This document shows positions 10,101-17,812 of a stretch of 64,000 nucleotides of DNA, in pieces. The first letter of the stretch is position 1; each line of letters begins with the position of its first letter. A program made the position numbers and the translations under genes. The notes under the pieces are model-generated. The model did not search any database. It had not been told where the DNA came from and worked only from the letters and a program-made list of their open reading frames with translations. The DNA comes from Flavobacterium sp. ASV13 (GTDB lineage: Bacteria > Bacteroidota > Bacteroidia > Flavobacteriales > Flavobacteriaceae), in contig NZ_JQJY01000008.1 of assembly GCF_000745775.1 (NCBI RefSeq), forward strand, positions 248,001 to 312,000, read 5' to 3'.

Positions 10101-10127
10101 CTGATGGGTCTTAATGTAGTATTTTAA
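7116..10127 (+). CDS. SusC/RagA-family TonB-linked outer-membrane transporter
   Basis: The 1003-residue protein starts with a signal peptide cleaved before QIKITG. A carboxypeptidase-regulatory-like domain follows (GTVKDKGAVPIPGVNIVVKG, about 22-100). Next come a TonB-contacting segment (LDEIVVVGYA) and a plug with the characteristic VLIRGISTVN, PLYVVDGIP and ASAIYGSRASNGVILITTKK. A 22-stranded barrel of about 750 residues ends in an aromatic residue (LNVVF), as expected for outer-membrane insertion. SusC proteins import oligosaccharides with the SusD lid. The next gene, 11 bp downstream, encodes that lid, so the two form one transport unit. The cargo is probably oligosaccharide released by the lipidated GH30; this is inferred from context. 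Confidence 0.97.
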   Translation: MKFKYIGFFIALMCTAVSFGQIKITGTVKDKGAVPIPGVNIVVKGASTNTSTDFDGKFAIEVPNKNAQIELSFVGFANKIVPVGDKTNFDIVLEESSQALDEIVVVGYAAVKKSDVTSSISSVKGKELQTMTVGNVTESLQGKVSGVQVVGAGGPGAQPRVLIRGISTVNLSTDPLYVVDGIPMGTSINFLSNNEIESMEVLKDASASAIYGSRASNGVILITTKKGKVGKTRFNFDTSSGMQFMNNPYHMADAQSYATIMNTAYNNSGYSDYLPNPSQYQGKTTDWWNAGIRKASPVVNASLGVTGGSEKHTFAISLNYYNSESMYEVGGWERITMRIANDFKFSDKFSAGITLNPRYETYGSPGNWADFDKIDPITPIYKPADQLNGTENEYSIYARSPSYIWNPVAAVKRYDDFTDQYNLNTNGYLQYAPIKGLVIRSQASIEVGDKVRNRFSPDFVIDAAHEKAEINSVEKWNTTNVDWTWQNTITYTKTFAEKHNASLMIGNTMEEYNGNDLWGYGEGIPNNSDSMRELNAATKNRNSGGNSWSSSLMSYISRFSYNYDGKYYFTGTFRRDGSSKFMENNKWANFPSASVSWRILNEDFMESTKDVLSDLRFRAGWGKVGNQNLPSAVYQSNIGTGFYPIGNDIADTSYPSTMANKDIKWETVEDVSFGLDFGLWKNKLSGSLEYYQKKTNDMLFLKQFPTYSGFPGYSTIWTNVGSMKSNGVDLLVSYKDKKGDFSYGVDVTFTTVNVKMINLSTDGEKLYGSSNRTLTVEGNEPGYFYGYVADGLFQNQTELNSHTDEHGTKLQPYAQVGDVRFKDINGDGKLDDKDRTKIGSPWADYNVGLNLTFAYKNFDLVANFYSSIGNDLINQNISDLYNGASLTNKVNGLDQMAWHGEGTSNYVPRLSKDDNNENFTKFSSLYVEDGSYVRMKNLQVGYSFYNKFGLDKLRLSLSGQNLWTWTNYTGVDPEVGGGVLGSGFGGWNYPVQPTILMGLNVVF

Positions 10128-10138
10128 TAAAAACGATC

Positions 10139-11740
10139 ATGAAAAAAATAATAGTATCATTAATCACTTTTTCTCTATTAGCAGTTTCTTGCAGCGATTT
10201 TATTGAAAAAGAAGAAAGAGGAACACAAACCTTAGAAAATTATTTTCAGACAGCACAAGAGTGTGAAAATTACGCAAACGAGTTAACACGCAGATTATTA
10301 ATTCCGAATGACTGGTGGACTTTAGTTGCGCCAAGAGTAACCAACGAAATGTCAACAGATGATGCCTGGATGGGTAATACAGGACAGGACAGCGGTGCGC
10401 ACAGACCATGTTCACAATACATCATTACACCTGACAATATGGGTGATATGAATAGTATTTATACGGCGCATTTTTACACGATCCAATCGGCTAATCTTGG
10501 TTTGGAGAAAATGGCTGCATCGCCACTTACCGAAGCTCAAAAAAATCAGTATATGGGAGAATCTCTTTTCGTAAGAGCCTATTGCTACTATGAGCTGGTA
10601 AACCTTTTTGGAGGAGTTCCGGTGTATACAAAATCTCTTGGAACTGGCGATTTGACTTTAAAGCGTAATTCAGCAGCAGAGGTTTATGCACAAATTGAAA
10701 AGGATCTTAAAGAATCGGCTGCAAAATTAGAAACGATTCCAGTTAACAGAAACGGAAGAATTAACAAATGGGCGGCTTATGCTTTATTGGCTCGTGTGTC
10801 TTTGTTCCAGGAAAAATGGGCTGAGGCAAAACAATACTCAAATAAAGTTATTACAGAAGGCCCTTATGCTCTTGAAGCTGATTTCTTGAACATCTGGAAT
10901 GTAAACAATCATAACGGAGTGGAGTCAATTCTTGAAGCGCAATCTTCATCAGTTCAAGATAAAAGTTTGGGTTCTGCATTGCCAACTTTAGCTGGAGCAA
11001 GAGGCGAAGATAAAAAGAATTTCCCTAGCAATGATGCTGCTGATGTTCTTGACGGTTGGGGATGGTGTATGCCAACAAGTGATTTAGAAAATGCATATTT
11101 ATCTGAAAATGATGTTATCCGTCGTAGAAGTACCATTACGAAATGGGGAGAAGCTGCTTACGGTGATGAGGTTTTAAACCCAACTCATAAATTCAGTTTG
11201 AATGATAATAAATCAGGACGTATTTGCCGTAAATATTATATTCCAATTGCAACGCGCCGTTCATTAGATAAAAAAGATGGTCACTTGCCATTAAATATTC
11301 CATTGATTCGTTTGGCAGAAATGTATTTGACAAGAGCAGAAGCAAGCTATCATACTAGCGGAGATGCTTTGGCAGATATCAACATCATCAGAGCGCGTGT
11401 AAAATTAGATCCAAAAACAGGGCTTTCGGGACCAACTTTATTGAGACAAATTTACAAAGAGCGTCGTTTGGAATTGGCTTTCGAAGGATTGCGCTTGTAT
11501 GATATTCGTCGTGAAAAAGATCCAACAACAGGAAGACCAGTAATCGAATCTTTAATGGGACCAAACGGAACTTTTGTTAAATACAACTTGAGTTCAACAG
11601 ATCCTTACGAAACGACAAACTTGAGAGAACCTCAGGATAAAGGAATCAATTTTAATCCTGCGAAAAATTTATTATGGCCAATTCCTCAGTTGGAAATTGA
11701 CTTGAGCGGCGGTTTAATCACACAAAATCCTGGTTATTAA
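10139..11740 (+). CDS. SusD/RagB-family nutrient-binding lipoprotein
   Basis: This 533-residue lipoprotein has lipobox LAVSC (Cys18) followed by SDFIEKEE. It shows the usual SusD layout: an N-terminal SusD-like region, TPR-like helices (LFVRAYCYYELVNLFGGVPVY, written here as the family hallmark around residues 140-165) and a C-terminal RagB region with YKERRLELAFEGLRLYDIRR. The end, LLWPIPQLEI..LITQNPGY, is the standard family ending. It caps the SusC barrel and helps bind glycan. It lies 11 bp after susC, and the GH30 gene begins 1 bp after its stop codon, which argues for one operon and coordinated surface function. Confidence 0.96.
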   Translation: MKKIIVSLITFSLLAVSCSDFIEKEERGTQTLENYFQTAQECENYANELTRRLLIPNDWWTLVAPRVTNEMSTDDAWMGNTGQDSGAHRPCSQYIITPDNMGDMNSIYTAHFYTIQSANLGLEKMAASPLTEAQKNQYMGESLFVRAYCYYELVNLFGGVPVYTKSLGTGDLTLKRNSAAEVYAQIEKDLKESAAKLETIPVNRNGRINKWAAYALLARVSLFQEKWAEAKQYSNKVITEGPYALEADFLNIWNVNNHNGVESILEAQSSSVQDKSLGSALPTLAGARGEDKKNFPSNDAADVLDGWGWCMPTSDLENAYLSENDVIRRRSTITKWGEAAYGDEVLNPTHKFSLNDNKSGRICRKYYIPIATRRSLDKKDGHLPLNIPLIRLAEMYLTRAEASYHTSGDALADINIIRARVKLDPKTGLSGPTLLRQIYKERRLELAFEGLRLYDIRREKDPTTGRPVIESLMGPNGTFVKYNLSSTDPYETTNLREPQDKGINFNPAKNLLWPIPQLEIDLSGGLITQNPGY

Positions 11741-11741
11741 G

Positions 11742-13379
11742 ATGAAATTTGTTAATCAAAATAAAGTAAGTCTGCTGTGTGCAGGCTTGCTTTTCGCTAG
11801 CTCACTTTTTGTGGGTTGCGACTCTGAAAAATCGGATAATTCAGGTTCTGAAAATCCGGTTGCCGAATTGAATGTGAATTTGGATATGAATCTTCAGACA
11901 ATGGAAAGTTTTGGAGCTTCTGATGCTTGGCAAACTAATTTTATTGGAAAAAATTGGCCTTCGGATAAAAGAAATAAAATAGCCGATTTATTATTCAGTA
12001 AAGAAGTTGATGCCGATGGAAATCCTAAAGGTATCGGATTATCATTATGGCGTTTTAACCTTGGAGCAGGAAGTACTGAACAAGGCGACGCAAGTGATAT
12101 TACAGATGAATGGAGGCGCACCGAATGTTTTACGACAGATGGCGTAAGCTACAATATGAATAAACAAGCTGGTCAGGTTTGGTTCATGAAAGCGGCAAAA
12201 GAACGTGGTGTTGAAAAATTATTGGCTTTCGCCAATAGCGCACCAGTTTACTTGACACAAAATGGAAAAGCGCATGCGAGCATCAAAGAATTTTACAATC
12301 TGAAAGATGGAAAAATGCCAGAATTGGCTGATTTCTGGGCTACTTCATTAGAAAAATTAAAAACAGAACACGGTTTAACAATCGATTATGTGAGTCCGTT
12401 TAACGAACCACAGTACGAATGGGATGGTTCTGCACAGGAAGGTTCGCCTGCTACAAATGCAAATATTTACAGTTTTGTAAATGTTTTATCCCCAAAATTA
12501 CAGTCAAAAGGACTTAGTGCGCAGATTGTTGTGGGAGAAGCGGGATCTTATGAATCGCTGTACAAAACAGTTTCAGGAAAAGAAAGCAGATCCAATCAAA
12601 TTGATTATTTCTTTGCTTCTAATTCAACAAAAAAGATTTCTGGATTGAGTAATGTTAAGAAAACCATTTCTGGACACAGTTACTGGCAAGCTTGGCCTTT
12701 GAGCGAAATGGTTTCGTCAAGACAACAAGCTGCTTCAAGAATTCAGTCGGTTGGCGGAGTAAGTTTATGGTCTTCTGAATATTGTGTTTTAGAAAGTCCG
12801 GGAACTGCAGAATTACCTGGTGGAGCAGGAGCAGGAAGAGATTTAGGAATGCCGCTTGCACTTTGGACAGCGCGTATTATCAGTACAGATATTGCTCTTG
12901 GAGGTGTAACTTCTTGGCAATGGTGGACAGCAATTAGCCGTGGCGATTACAAAGACGGTTTGATTCATGTTGATGATAATGCAAGCAACGGAGCTGGAAA
13001 TGCTGATTATTGTAAAAATGATGGTTACATCAGAGATTCAAAAACATTATGGGCTTTAGGAAATTTTTCATTTTTCGTAAAACCGGGAATGGTAAGAGTT
13101 CAAATTCCGAGTGTGGATAATGCAACAACTTTGAATGATGTAATGGTAACCGCTTACAAAGATGCAGCTACTAAAAAATTGGTAATTGTTGCGGTAAACA
13201 TCAGCAAATCGGCGAAAGCCTATAAATTGAATTTGGCAGGAGGAGCTTTGACAGACGGTAAATTAACTCCTTATACAACTTCCGAAACTTTAAGTTTGAA
13301 GAAAGGAGCTGCTGTTGATGCGGGAAGTTTAGAAATTCCGGCTAGGTCGATTGTGACTTATGTAGGGAATTATAAATAA
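11742..13379 (+). CDS. GH30 glycosidase, lipoprotein (probable endo-beta-1,6-galactanase)
   Basis: The 545-residue enzyme has lipobox LFVGC (Cys26) followed by DSEKSD, so it is probably surface-anchored. The (beta/alpha)8 domain covers about 45-440, and a beta domain typical of GH30 completes the C-terminus. The acid/base is Glu222 in SPFNEPQYEW and the nucleophile is Glu346 in WSSEYCVLE. Hallmark segments are FGASDAW, GIGLSLWRFNLGAGSTEQG and SWQWWTA. The resemblance is to the GH30 group that contains endo-beta-1,6-galactanases; glucosylceramidase or xylanase activity is less likely in this context. It begins 1 bp after the susD stop and is closely related to the next gene, which lacks the lipid anchor. 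Confidence 0.85.
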   Translation: MKFVNQNKVSLLCAGLLFASSLFVGCDSEKSDNSGSENPVAELNVNLDMNLQTMESFGASDAWQTNFIGKNWPSDKRNKIADLLFSKEVDADGNPKGIGLSLWRFNLGAGSTEQGDASDITDEWRRTECFTTDGVSYNMNKQAGQVWFMKAAKERGVEKLLAFANSAPVYLTQNGKAHASIKEFYNLKDGKMPELADFWATSLEKLKTEHGLTIDYVSPFNEPQYEWDGSAQEGSPATNANIYSFVNVLSPKLQSKGLSAQIVVGEAGSYESLYKTVSGKESRSNQIDYFFASNSTKKISGLSNVKKTISGHSYWQAWPLSEMVSSRQQAASRIQSVGGVSLWSSEYCVLESPGTAELPGGAGAGRDLGMPLALWTARIISTDIALGGVTSWQWWTAISRGDYKDGLIHVDDNASNGAGNADYCKNDGYIRDSKTLWALGNFSFFVKPGMVRVQIPSVDNATTLNDVMVTAYKDAATKKLVIVAVNISKSAKAYKLNLAGGALTDGKLTPYTTSETLSLKKGAAVDAGSLEIPARSIVTYVGNYK

Positions 13380-13389
13380 GAATAAAAAA

Positions 13390-13500
13390 TTTAACCGCAA
13401 AGGTCGCAAAGAAAAAACGCAAGGGCTCGCAAAGCTTGTTTTAAACTTAGCGCACCTTGCGAATCCCGATAGCTATCGGGATAGCGTCTTTGCGGTTAAA
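13390..13500. repeat. GCAAAG-type inverted repeat, copy 1, with inserted palindrome
   Basis: Perfect 13-bp terminal arms, TTTAACCGCAAAG (13390-13402) and CTTTGCGGTTAAA (13488-13500), enclose further CGCAAAG and CTTGCG words. A 20-bp perfect palindrome ATCCCGATAGCTATCGGGAT occupies 13463-13482. The element fills the space between the two GH30 genes and would fold in the mRNA. Related elements are at 28572, 41960 and 52022. Confidence 0.75.
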
Positions 13501-13516
13501 AAAACATAAAAAATAA

Positions 13517-15100
13517 ATGAAAAAAGTATATATCTCACTTTTTCTGGTAATAGGTTCGTTGTCATTTGCGCAACGAACTGCCATTATCAGTACAGATAAA
13601 GTTGTTCAGACGATGGACGGTTTTGGAGGTTCTGATGCGTGGAGAACTCAGTTTGTGGGAAAAAATTGGCCAGAACAAAAAAAGAATGCCATTGCCGATT
13701 TGCTTTTCAGTAAAGAAATCGATGCGCAGGGAAATCCCAAAGGAATTGGACTTTCGATCTGGAGATTCAATCTTGGTGCAGGAAGTACAGAACAAGGTGA
13801 AAACAGCAAAGTTTCTGACGAATGGAGAAGAAGCGAATGTTTCTTAAATGCAGACGGGACTTATGATTTCTCTAAACAAGAAGGTCAAAGATGGTTTTTG
13901 CAGGCAGCTAAAAAACGTGGTGTCGAAAAATTCCTGATTTTTACAAACAGTCCGCCGGTTTTTATGACCAATAACGGATTGTCTTTTGCTTCTCAAAAGA
14001 ATAAACTGAATCTAAAAGATGGTGCAATTCCAAAATTTGCCGATTTCTTAGTTCAAAGTATTCAGGGACTGGAGAAAAAAGAAGGAATAAAATTCGATTA
14101 TGTTAGTCCGATAAATGAACCGCAATGGGAATGGATGCCAAAACATGGCGATACAAACAGTCAGGAAGGAACTCCGGCAACGAATGAGGAAATTTATGAT
14201 TTGACCAAATCACTTTCAGAAAAACTGAAAGCTAACAAAATGAATACTGAAATTGTAATTGCTGAAGCGGCTCAGATTGATTATTTGTATGAAAATGTAA
14301 ATAAAGAAAATCGCGATAATCAGATTGATTTTTTCTTTGGAAAAACTAAAACAAACGTTTCGAAATTCTCCAATGTAAAGAATGTTATTCTCGGTCATAG
14401 CTATTTTACAACATGGCCGGTTGAAAGACAAGTTTTAAGCAGAAAATTAATTGCTGCGGAAATAAAAAGAAATCCAGGTTTAAAGTATTGGCAGTCTGAA
14501 TATTGTATTTTAGAGAATCCGGGAGAAAATGAAATTCCGGGCGGTTCAGGTGGCGGAAGAGATTTAGGAATGCAAACCGCTTTATTTGTGGCACGTTTGA
14601 TTCATAATGATATTGCTGTTGCAAACGCCGCTTCTTGGCAATGGTGGACATCAATAACGAGAGTCGATTATAAAGACGGTTTGATTTATTTGGATGACGG
14701 AAAAAGCAAAGGCGGAACGGAGCCAAATTATGTTAGAAACGATGGAGAATTTCACGATTCAAAACTGCTTTGGGCTTTAGGAAATTATTCACTTTTTGTT
14801 CGTCCGGGAATGCAAAGAGTTGATGTTCCAAATCAAAATGAACTAGACGCTGCAAATGATGTAATGTTGACAGCTTACAAAGATGTGCAAAACAAAAAAT
14901 TGATTGTGGTTGCGGTAAACTGTGGAAAATCAGCGCAAAAATACAAGTTCGATTTATCAAAAGGTGCGTTGAAAAATAATGAGTTTACACCGTACATCAC
15001 ATCTGAAACTTCAAATTTAAAAAGAGCGGAAATTCAGAAAATTGATAACTTAGAGATCCCTGCAAAATCAGTTGTGACGTTTGTGGGAGAGTTTCAATAA
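13517..15100 (+). CDS. GH30 glycosidase, secreted paralog of the upstream enzyme
   Basis: This 527-residue protein has a signal peptide ending in GSLSFAQ and no lipobox, so it is probably periplasmic. It is collinear with the preceding GH30: FGGSDAW, GIGLSIWRFNLGAGSTEQG, acid/base Glu201 in SPINEPQWEW, nucleophile Glu328 in QSEYCILE, and SWQWWTS. The pair looks like a tandem duplication with divided locations: an anchored copy for initial cuts and this copy for imported oligosaccharides. Compared with the first copy it carries a few extra residues after the acid/base (MPKHGDTNSQEG), next to the active site, so product length or specificity may differ. Confidence 0.85.
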   Translation: MKKVYISLFLVIGSLSFAQRTAIISTDKVVQTMDGFGGSDAWRTQFVGKNWPEQKKNAIADLLFSKEIDAQGNPKGIGLSIWRFNLGAGSTEQGENSKVSDEWRRSECFLNADGTYDFSKQEGQRWFLQAAKKRGVEKFLIFTNSPPVFMTNNGLSFASQKNKLNLKDGAIPKFADFLVQSIQGLEKKEGIKFDYVSPINEPQWEWMPKHGDTNSQEGTPATNEEIYDLTKSLSEKLKANKMNTEIVIAEAAQIDYLYENVNKENRDNQIDFFFGKTKTNVSKFSNVKNVILGHSYFTTWPVERQVLSRKLIAAEIKRNPGLKYWQSEYCILENPGENEIPGGSGGGRDLGMQTALFVARLIHNDIAVANAASWQWWTSITRVDYKDGLIYLDDGKSKGGTEPNYVRNDGEFHDSKLLWALGNYSLFVRPGMQRVDVPNQNELDAANDVMLTAYKDVQNKKLIVVAVNCGKSAQKYKFDLSKGALKNNEFTPYITSETSNLKRAEIQKIDNLEIPAKSVVTFVGEFQ

Positions 15101-15111
15101 AGATAAAATTA

Positions 15112-15165
15112 GTTTCAAGTTTCAGGTTTCATGTTTGAAGGAACCTGAAATTTGAAACCTGAAAC
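15112..15165. repeat. GTTTCA-type inverted repeat
   Basis: GTTTCAGGTTTCA (15119-15131) is perfectly complemented by TGAAACCTGAAAC (15153-15165), and further GTTTCA/TGAAA words extend it. Downstream to about 15228 the word CTTAGAA is reiterated (TTAGAA, CTTAGC, CTTAGAACC). A partial relative, GTTTCAAGTTTGAGG, follows the HAD gene at about 60593. It lies between the second GH30 and the GH2 gene. Confidence 0.6.
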
Positions 15166-15231
15166 AAAAAAACATATTAATAGAAAAGCTTAGAAATTTA
15201 GAATCTTAGCAACTTAGAACCTTAAAAAGAA

Positions 15232-17652
15232 ATGTTTACAAAAAAAATCATTTTACCAGTTTTACTCTTTTCGTGTCTGTCGGCGAGCAGTCAGATATCG
15301 TTTGGAGATTCAAAGAAAATCAATGACAATTGGAAGTTCAATCTTCAGGAAACGCCAGATGCAAAAAACATCACTTTTGACGACAGCAAATGGCAAAATG
15401 TAAATGTGCCTCACGACTGGAGCGTAAAAGGACAATTGAGTCCAACTTTAGCGAGTTGTCAAGGTTATTTGCCGGGCGGCATTGCTTGGTACAGAAAATC
15501 AATCAATATTCCGCAAAGCAAATCGGGCGAGAAAGTGTATTTGTATTTTGAAGGAGTTTACAACAGAAGTGAAGTTTTCATCAACGGACATTCATTAGGA
15601 AAACGTCCAAATGGATATATTTCTTTCGCTTATGATGCAACAGAATTCGTAAAATTCGGTGGAGAAAATACAATTTCTGTTCGCGTTGACCACAGCCAAA
15701 GTGCCGATTCAAGATGGTACACCGGATCAGGAATTTATAGAAATGTTTGGGTAGTGTACGCAAATCCGGTGCATATTGCACAATGGGGCGTTTATGCCTA
15801 TCCAGAAGTGAAAAAAGGAGCAGGAACTTTAAATGTTGAGGTTGATGTTGAGAACGGTTCTTCAGCAAAATCATCTTTGACAGTTGTAAACGAATTGTTT
15901 TCAAAAGATGGAAAATCAGTAGCAAAATCTTCTTCTAAAATTGAAGTTGCTGCTAAACAAAGTGGAAAAATTTCGACTAAAATAAATATCAAAAATCCAC
16001 AATTATGGGATTTAGATAGCCCGAATTTATACGAACTGAAAACTACAGTTTTAAAAGACGGAAAAGAAATTGACAAAGCAGTAACGAAAACTGGTTTTAG
16101 AGATTTCACTTTCGATCCAAATAATGGTTTTGCCCTTAACGGAAAATGGATGAAAATGAAAGGTGTTTGTTTGCACCATGATGCAGGAGTTTTAGGTTCG
16201 GCAGTTCCAAGAGAAGTTTGGAAAACAAGATTAAAAACGTTGAAAGAAATTGGCGTAAATGCCATCCGTACAAGCCACAATCCACAAGCGCCAGATTTCT
16301 ATGAACTTTGCGACGAGTTAGGTATATTGGTTTTAAACGAAGCTTATGACGAATGGGAATTCCCAAAACGTAAATGGCTTGAAGGTTGGAACTATGGAAC
16401 TCCAGGTTTCCAAGGTTCTTTCGATATTTTTGCAGAGTATGCAGAAAAAGATCTAGAAGATTTTGTTCGTCGTGACAGAAATCACCTTTCAGTATTCGGA
16501 TGGAGTATTGGTAACGAAGTTGATTATCCAAATGATCCATATTCACACCCAGTTTTGGATAAAGGGAAAGACGGTTTTGGACAAGCGGCTTATGGAGGTT
16601 ATAAACCAGACGCACCAGATGCAATGCGTCTTGGAGCAATCGCAAAACGTTTAGTTGCAGCAGTTAAAAAATACGATAAATCGCGTCCTACAACAGCTGG
16701 TTTAGCAGGTGTTGCCATGTCTAACGAAACGGAATATCCAGGAGCTTTAGACATTACAGGGTACAATTATACTGAGAGTAAATATCAGTCAGATCACGCA
16801 AAATATCCCAAAAGAGTTATTTACGGAAGTGAGAACGTTCACGATATGGAACCTTGGTTAGCAGTTAAAAACAACAAACATATCTTCGGTCAGTTTTTAT
16901 GGACAGGAATTGATTATTTAGGAGAATCGGGAAGATGGCCTTCAAGAGGATTTTATTCTGGATTAGTTGATTTTGCTGGCGTAATTAAGCCTCGAGGATA
17001 TTTCCGTCAGTCATTATGGTCAGATAAACCAATGGCATACGTTGGAACTTATCCGTTGACAAATGAGAAAGATGTTTCTAAAGATGCATGGGCAATTTGG
17101 AATTACGAAGTTGGGCAAAAAATCCGCGTAGTTTGTTATACAAATGCTGCAAAAGCACGTTTAGAATTGAACGGAAAAGTAGTTGGAGAAACGAAATCAT
17201 ACGACGAAAAAACCGGAATTATTTATTGGGATATTCCATTTGCTTCAGGAAAATTAGAAGCAATTGGTTTAGATGCAAATGATAAAGAAGTGAGCCGTTA
17301 TGCAATCAATTCAACACAACAGCCGGTTGAATTGACAATTGCTGAAAAAGACATCACAATCAGCAAAGATAAAGGAGTAGCTAAAATCATGGTTCAGGTA
17401 AAAGATCAAAATGGTCTTCCAGTTATGCTTTCAGACAATGAAGTGACTTGCAAAATCAGCGGACCTGGAATTTTATTAGGACTTGAAGCTGGAAACAACA
17501 GCGACATGACCGATTATACAGACAATGTACAAAGAGTTTTTCATGGACATATTGCAGCTTACATTCAGGCAACTGGCGATGCGCAACCAATCAAAGTTAC
17601 GTTTACAAGTCAATGGTTAAAACCTGTAGAAGTGACAATTAACGTGAAATAA
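15232..17652 (+). CDS. GH2 beta-galactosidase-type glycosidase
   Basis: This 806-residue protein with signal peptide (ending near SASSQ) has the GH2 order. There is a jelly-roll N-domain with VPHDWSVKGQ and GGIAWYRKS, an Ig-like domain, and a TIM barrel with acid/base Glu429 in GWSIGNEVD and nucleophile Glu534 in YGSENV. C-terminal beta domains follow, with the common GLVDFAGVIKPRGYF junction. It probably removes terminal beta-galactose from galactan oligosaccharides in the periplasm. It belongs to the same + strand series as the GH30 genes, 131 bp downstream of the second. Other GH2 activities cannot be excluded, but it lacks the N-x-K-G segment seen in both GH2 enzymes at 40-44 kb. Confidence 0.88.
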   Translation: MFTKKIILPVLLFSCLSASSQISFGDSKKINDNWKFNLQETPDAKNITFDDSKWQNVNVPHDWSVKGQLSPTLASCQGYLPGGIAWYRKSINIPQSKSGEKVYLYFEGVYNRSEVFINGHSLGKRPNGYISFAYDATEFVKFGGENTISVRVDHSQSADSRWYTGSGIYRNVWVVYANPVHIAQWGVYAYPEVKKGAGTLNVEVDVENGSSAKSSLTVVNELFSKDGKSVAKSSSKIEVAAKQSGKISTKINIKNPQLWDLDSPNLYELKTTVLKDGKEIDKAVTKTGFRDFTFDPNNGFALNGKWMKMKGVCLHHDAGVLGSAVPREVWKTRLKTLKEIGVNAIRTSHNPQAPDFYELCDELGILVLNEAYDEWEFPKRKWLEGWNYGTPGFQGSFDIFAEYAEKDLEDFVRRDRNHLSVFGWSIGNEVDYPNDPYSHPVLDKGKDGFGQAAYGGYKPDAPDAMRLGAIAKRLVAAVKKYDKSRPTTAGLAGVAMSNETEYPGALDITGYNYTESKYQSDHAKYPKRVIYGSENVHDMEPWLAVKNNKHIFGQFLWTGIDYLGESGRWPSRGFYSGLVDFAGVIKPRGYFRQSLWSDKPMAYVGTYPLTNEKDVSKDAWAIWNYEVGQKIRVVCYTNAAKARLELNGKVVGETKSYDEKTGIIYWDIPFASGKLEAIGLDANDKEVSRYAINSTQQPVELTIAEKDITISKDKGVAKIMVQVKDQNGLPVMLSDNEVTCKISGPGILLGLEAGNNSDMTDYTDNVQRVFHGHIAAYIQATGDAQPIKVTFTSQWLKPVEVTINVK

Positions 17653-17699
17653 AGGCATTTTCTAAGTTAGAGAATTATTAGTTAGTTATTTTAATTTTT

Positions 17700-17742
17700 C
17701 AATTAACCTGTCTGTATTTTTGGTTTACAGGCAGGTTAATTG
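17700..17742 (+). terminator. Strong intercistronic hairpin after the GH2 gene
   Basis: A 17-bp stem (CAATTAACCTGTCTGTA with TACAGGCAGGTTAATTG, one G-T position) closes a 9-base T-rich loop. No long T-run follows, so it may be a weak terminator, an RNA processing site or a 3' stabiliser. Its last bases provide the TTG of the next promoter. Confidence 0.5.
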
Positions 17743-17771
17743 CATTTTACGAATAAAGTTTATTATATTTG
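17740..17771 (+). promoter_or_regulatory. Internal promoter of the GH27-GH51-GH43 part
   Basis: TTG (17740-17742), a 21-bp spacer and TATATTTG (17764-17771) match the Bacteroidota -33/-7 pattern. The start codon of the GH27 gene is 42 bp downstream. The -33 overlaps the preceding hairpin, so termination and initiation are placed back to back. Confidence 0.5.
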
Positions 17772-17812
17772 AAGTGTAAATTTTACATTTATTAACATCT
17801 AACCACATTATA

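Noticed and set aside
13390..13500. GCAAAG repeats as an insertion sequence or a clear MITE
   Set aside because: No transposase frame and no obvious target-site duplication next to the arms; mobility remains only a possibility.
15798..16645. Long antisense frames opposite the GH2 gene
   Set aside because: They lie fully inside a convincing GH2 gene with catalytic motifs, and their residue composition is atypical; they are shadows of the coding strand.
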